From an uncultured Eubacteriales bacterium (GTDB taxonomy: Bacteria > Bacillota > Clostridia > Lachnospirales > Lachnospiraceae), in assembly GCA_900321505.1 (NCBI GenBank), contig ONWK01000388.1, positions 1 through 8,651 on the forward strand: 8,651 bases of DNA, in the 5' to 3' direction. Numbering within the stretch: position 1 is the stretch's first letter; each line of letters opens with the position of its first letter. Shown here piece after piece: positions 6,943 to 8,651 of the stretch. The notes beneath the pieces are model-generated. The model saw only the letters and a program-made list of their open reading frames with translations, was not told where the DNA came from and ran no database searches. Both the position numbers and the translations under genes were made by a program.

Positions 6943-6965
6943 TCATTGGAAAAGATGAGGGGAAT

Positions 6966-7745
6966 ATGAGTGTAAATCTGCTGGACCAGACGCGGAGGAT
7001 AGGCAAGCTGCTTCATGATAATGCGTCCAGAGTTGTAATATTCAGTGATATCTGTGCATGTCTGGGAGAACTGCTTTCCGCCAGCTGCATGGTGGTAAGT
7101 GCAAAAGGAAAGGTGCTTGGTGCATATGATCATAAGGAGGCGCCTGATCTCAGTGCGCTGCTCAGGACATCTGTTGGAGCGCTGATCGATCCGCAGATGA
7201 ATGAACGTTTTCTGTCTGTGCTTTCCACAAAGGAAAATGTTAATCTGCAGACTCTGGGATTTGACAGGTCGGTATCCCGCGGCAGTACGGCGATCCTTCT
7301 TCCTGTATATTTTGCCGGAGAACGGATGGGCACCACATTTATTTACCGTTCAGGCAGTACATTTGATGTTGAAGATATCATTTTAAGTGAATATGCGAAT
7401 ACCGTGATCGAACTGGAGATCATGCGGGCCCTGTATGAAGAGGACGATGAGGAAAAAAGAATGAAGTCCAATCTCAGTGCGGCCATGGAATCCATGTCAC
7501 AGTCAGAGCAGAAGGCCATAAGCTGTCTGCTCCGGGAACTGGACGGCAGAGAAGTGATACTTATCACAAGCCGGGTTGCCGAGAAGTATAAGATCACACG
7601 CTCCATAATAGTAAACGCCATGAGGAAGCTGGAGGGGGCAGGTGTGCTTGAGACAAAATCCATGGGAATGAGGGGAACTCACATCAGGATATTAAATGAT
7701 ACGCTCCTTACGGAATACGGAACTGCAGATAATTCGCAAGATTAA
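6966..7745 (+). CDS. codY: GTP/branched-chain amino acid-responsive global regulator CodY
   Basis: CodY represses or activates nutrient-scavenging genes in low-GC Firmicutes according to intracellular effector levels. The ATG at 6966, after GAGGGGA (6957-6963), gives 259 residues, the same length as B. subtilis CodY. The open frame extends 16 codons upstream into the promoter region and that extension is not part of the gene. Residues 1-155 form the GAF effector domain, containing KGKVLG (47-52), LLPVYFAGERMGT (111-123) and DIILSEYANTVIELEIMRA (137-155). A linker helix rich in Glu/Lys follows (156-170). The winged-helix domain is very well conserved: SRVAEKYKITRSIIVNAMRKLEGAGVLE spans about 202-229, and SMGMRGTHIRILN (232-244) forms the wing. 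Several B. subtilis ligand-contact positions appear changed in the GAF domain. A coiled-coil protein gene follows after 32 bases with no evident promoter or terminator, suggesting co-transcription. Confidence 0.96.
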   Translation: MSVNLLDQTRRIGKLLHDNASRVVIFSDICACLGELLSASCMVVSAKGKVLGAYDHKEAPDLSALLRTSVGALIDPQMNERFLSVLSTKENVNLQTLGFDRSVSRGSTAILLPVYFAGERMGTTFIYRSGSTFDVEDIILSEYANTVIELEIMRALYEEDDEEKRMKSNLSAAMESMSQSEQKAISCLLRELDGREVILITSRVAEKYKITRSIIVNAMRKLEGAGVLETKSMGMRGTHIRILNDTLLTEYGTADNSQD

Positions 7746-7777
7746 GACATACTGATATATTTTAAGGGGGTAAAACC

Positions 7778-8651
7778 ATGACTGTTGCAACGATTATCGT
7801 ACTTGTGATCGGCGTGATCCTCATAGTAGTAAGCTTTCTTCTTACCGGCAAGGACGGTGACGGAAATGCGGAAGAGAAAACCACACCGGGACTTCGGGAG
7901 GATCTGACAGAGGCTGATAAGAGACAGCTGAAGAAGATGACCGATACATTTATCAGGGAATACAGCAAGAAGCAGGTTAAAGAGCTTACCAAGAATACCA
8001 TCGACAGCAGGATCATGGATGCTGTATCTGCAAAGCAGCCTGCGATAGAGGATCGTGTGAGCAAGATCGATGCCAAGCTGGATGAGGCTGATGCAAAGAT
8101 AGATGAGCTTGATGCCAGAAATCAGGATGCGGCAGACAGTCTTACAGAGCAGGCTCAGGAGATCGCGGCCGGCTGGGATAAGAACAAGGCTGAAGTTGAT
8201 GCGGTATTTGAGAAGATCTCCGAGAAGGAGAAGGAACTTAAGCTTCAGATGGGTATGATCGACGGTGTTACAAAGAACCTTGACAAGCTTAAGGAAGATA
8301 TGGATACAACAGCTTCCCGTATGGAAGAGCTGAAGGGTGAGATGGATGCAACAGCTTCCCGTATGGAAGAACTGAAGGCAAATTCCGAAGATGTTGTAAA
8401 CCGTGCGGTAGCGGCAGCTGACAGGGCTGAAAATGCATCTCTTCTGGTTGCTGAGTCGGTAACACGTTCGGTTCAGGCATCAGCAGTAATGGCTGCAGCA
8501 GGGGCCGCTGTGGAAGCTGTGGAAAGTGCTGGGGAAGAAACAGAAGAAGTAGAATCAGCAGCTGAAGAAGCTGCAGAAGAAATCACTGATGCAGCTGAGG
8601 AAGCAGCTGAGGAGATCGAAGAGGAAGCGGCTGAGGAGATCGAAGAGGAAG
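7778..8651 (+). CDS. Membrane-anchored coiled-coil protein with Ala/Glu repeats (3' end outside window)
   Basis: I do not recognise this gene. The ATG at 7778 follows AAGGGGG (7764-7770) by 7 bases, and the frame stays open for 291 codons to the window edge. Residues 4-22 form a single hydrophobic membrane segment (IIVLVIGVILIVVSF core) with no lipobox or cleavage site, so it is probably an N-terminal anchor. Residues 35-75 are charged and helical. Residues about 90-200 are heptad-like coiled coil, for example hydrophobics at 97, 101, 104, 108 and 111. They include a 14-residue duplication, MD(T/A)TASRMEELK (175-200). Residues 200-250 are Ala-rich. From 250 on, the protein is almost purely Ala/Glu with an AAEEIEEE repeat. 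By position after codY it may precede flagellar genes. SwrB of B. subtilis is a loose analogue (one membrane helix plus cytoplasmic helical domain), but I see no sequence match. No function is assigned. Confidence 0.85.
   Translation, partial: MTVATIIVLVIGVILIVVSFLLTGKDGDGNAEEKTTPGLREDLTEADKRQLKKMTDTFIREYSKKQVKELTKNTIDSRIMDAVSAKQPAIEDRVSKIDAKLDEADAKIDELDARNQDAADSLTEQAQEIAAGWDKNKAEVDAVFEKISEKEKELKLQMGMIDGVTKNLDKLKEDMDTTASRMEELKGEMDATASRMEELKANSEDVVNRAVAAADRAENASLLVAESVTRSVQASAVMAAAGAAVEAVESAGEETEEVESAAEEAAEEITDAAEEAAEEIEEEAAEEIEEE
8300..8383 (+). repeat. 42-base tandem duplication inside the coiled-coil gene
   Basis: Two adjacent 42-base units (8300-8341 and 8342-8383) encode 14 residues each, MDTTASRMEELKGE then MDATASRMEELKAN. 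The first 36 bases differ at only two positions (gatACA/gatGCA and GAG/GAA), so the duplication is recent. It preserves the heptad phase, because 14 residues equal two heptads. Confidence 0.85.
8603..8651 (+). repeat. 24-base tandem repeat encoding AAEEIEEE, continuing past the window
   Basis: Two units, 8603-8626 and 8627-8650, are identical apart from one base (GCA versus GCG). Base 8651 (G) fits the start of a third unit. Shorter degenerate AAEE units precede them from about 8558. The array is truncated by the window, so the copy number is unknown. Confidence 0.8.

Noticed and set aside
6918..6965. Upstream in-frame start for CodY (GTG at 6918)
   Set aside because: It would add 16 residues not found in CodY proteins, lies around the predicted transcription start, and lacks a ribosome binding site.

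Overview
The window looks like a chromosomal segment of a clostridial Firmicute, most likely a Lachnospiraceae-type bacterium. Evidence for this is a true CodY, a topoisomerase I with three C-terminal zinc ribbons, strong AGGAGG-type ribosome binding sites, sigma-A type promoters with near-consensus elements, lipoproteins with short Ser/Glu-rich linkers, and frequent AGG/AGA and ATA codons. All genes lie on the + strand. I see no rRNA, tRNA, CRISPR array or insertion sequence.

Region 1 (1-4575) is a metal or tetrapyrrole uptake operon. It begins inside a CbiK-type sirohydrochlorin cobaltochelatase. Next come a lipoprotein with two related beta-rich domains (NEAT-like in appearance) and a complete FecBCD/BtuFCD-type importer: substrate-binding lipoprotein, FecCD permease and ATPase. 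The last three genes are translationally coupled by 4-base and 7-base overlaps. The likely cargo is a heme, corrinoid or iron chelate. The sequence alone does not decide which, but the chelatase next door favours a tetrapyrrole or cobalt/iron theme.

Region 2 (4576-6791) is topA under its own strong promoter (TTGCAC-17-TATAGT). A possible short leader ORF overlaps the topA start. No convincing terminator separates topA from the uptake operon.

Region 3 (6792-8651) starts with a 174-base intergenic stretch. It holds a short stem-loop, an extended -10 promoter for codY, and a perfect 13-bp inverted repeat whose arms flank the -10 element and which ends in a T run. The repeat could be the topA terminator, an operator on codY, or both. 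Next is codY, a global nutrient regulator of exactly the B. subtilis length (259 aa), with a conserved DNA-binding domain and a divergent effector domain. After 32 bases comes a membrane-anchored coiled-coil protein that runs off the right edge inside an Ala/Glu-rich tandem repeat. In B. subtilis codY is followed by the flagellar genes flgB-flgC-fliE, so flagellar genes may follow here, but none is visible.

The best leads for something undescribed are the codY promoter inverted repeat, the chelatase plus duplicated-domain lipoprotein plus importer operon, the altered CodY effector pocket, and the unidentified coiled-coil protein with repeats.
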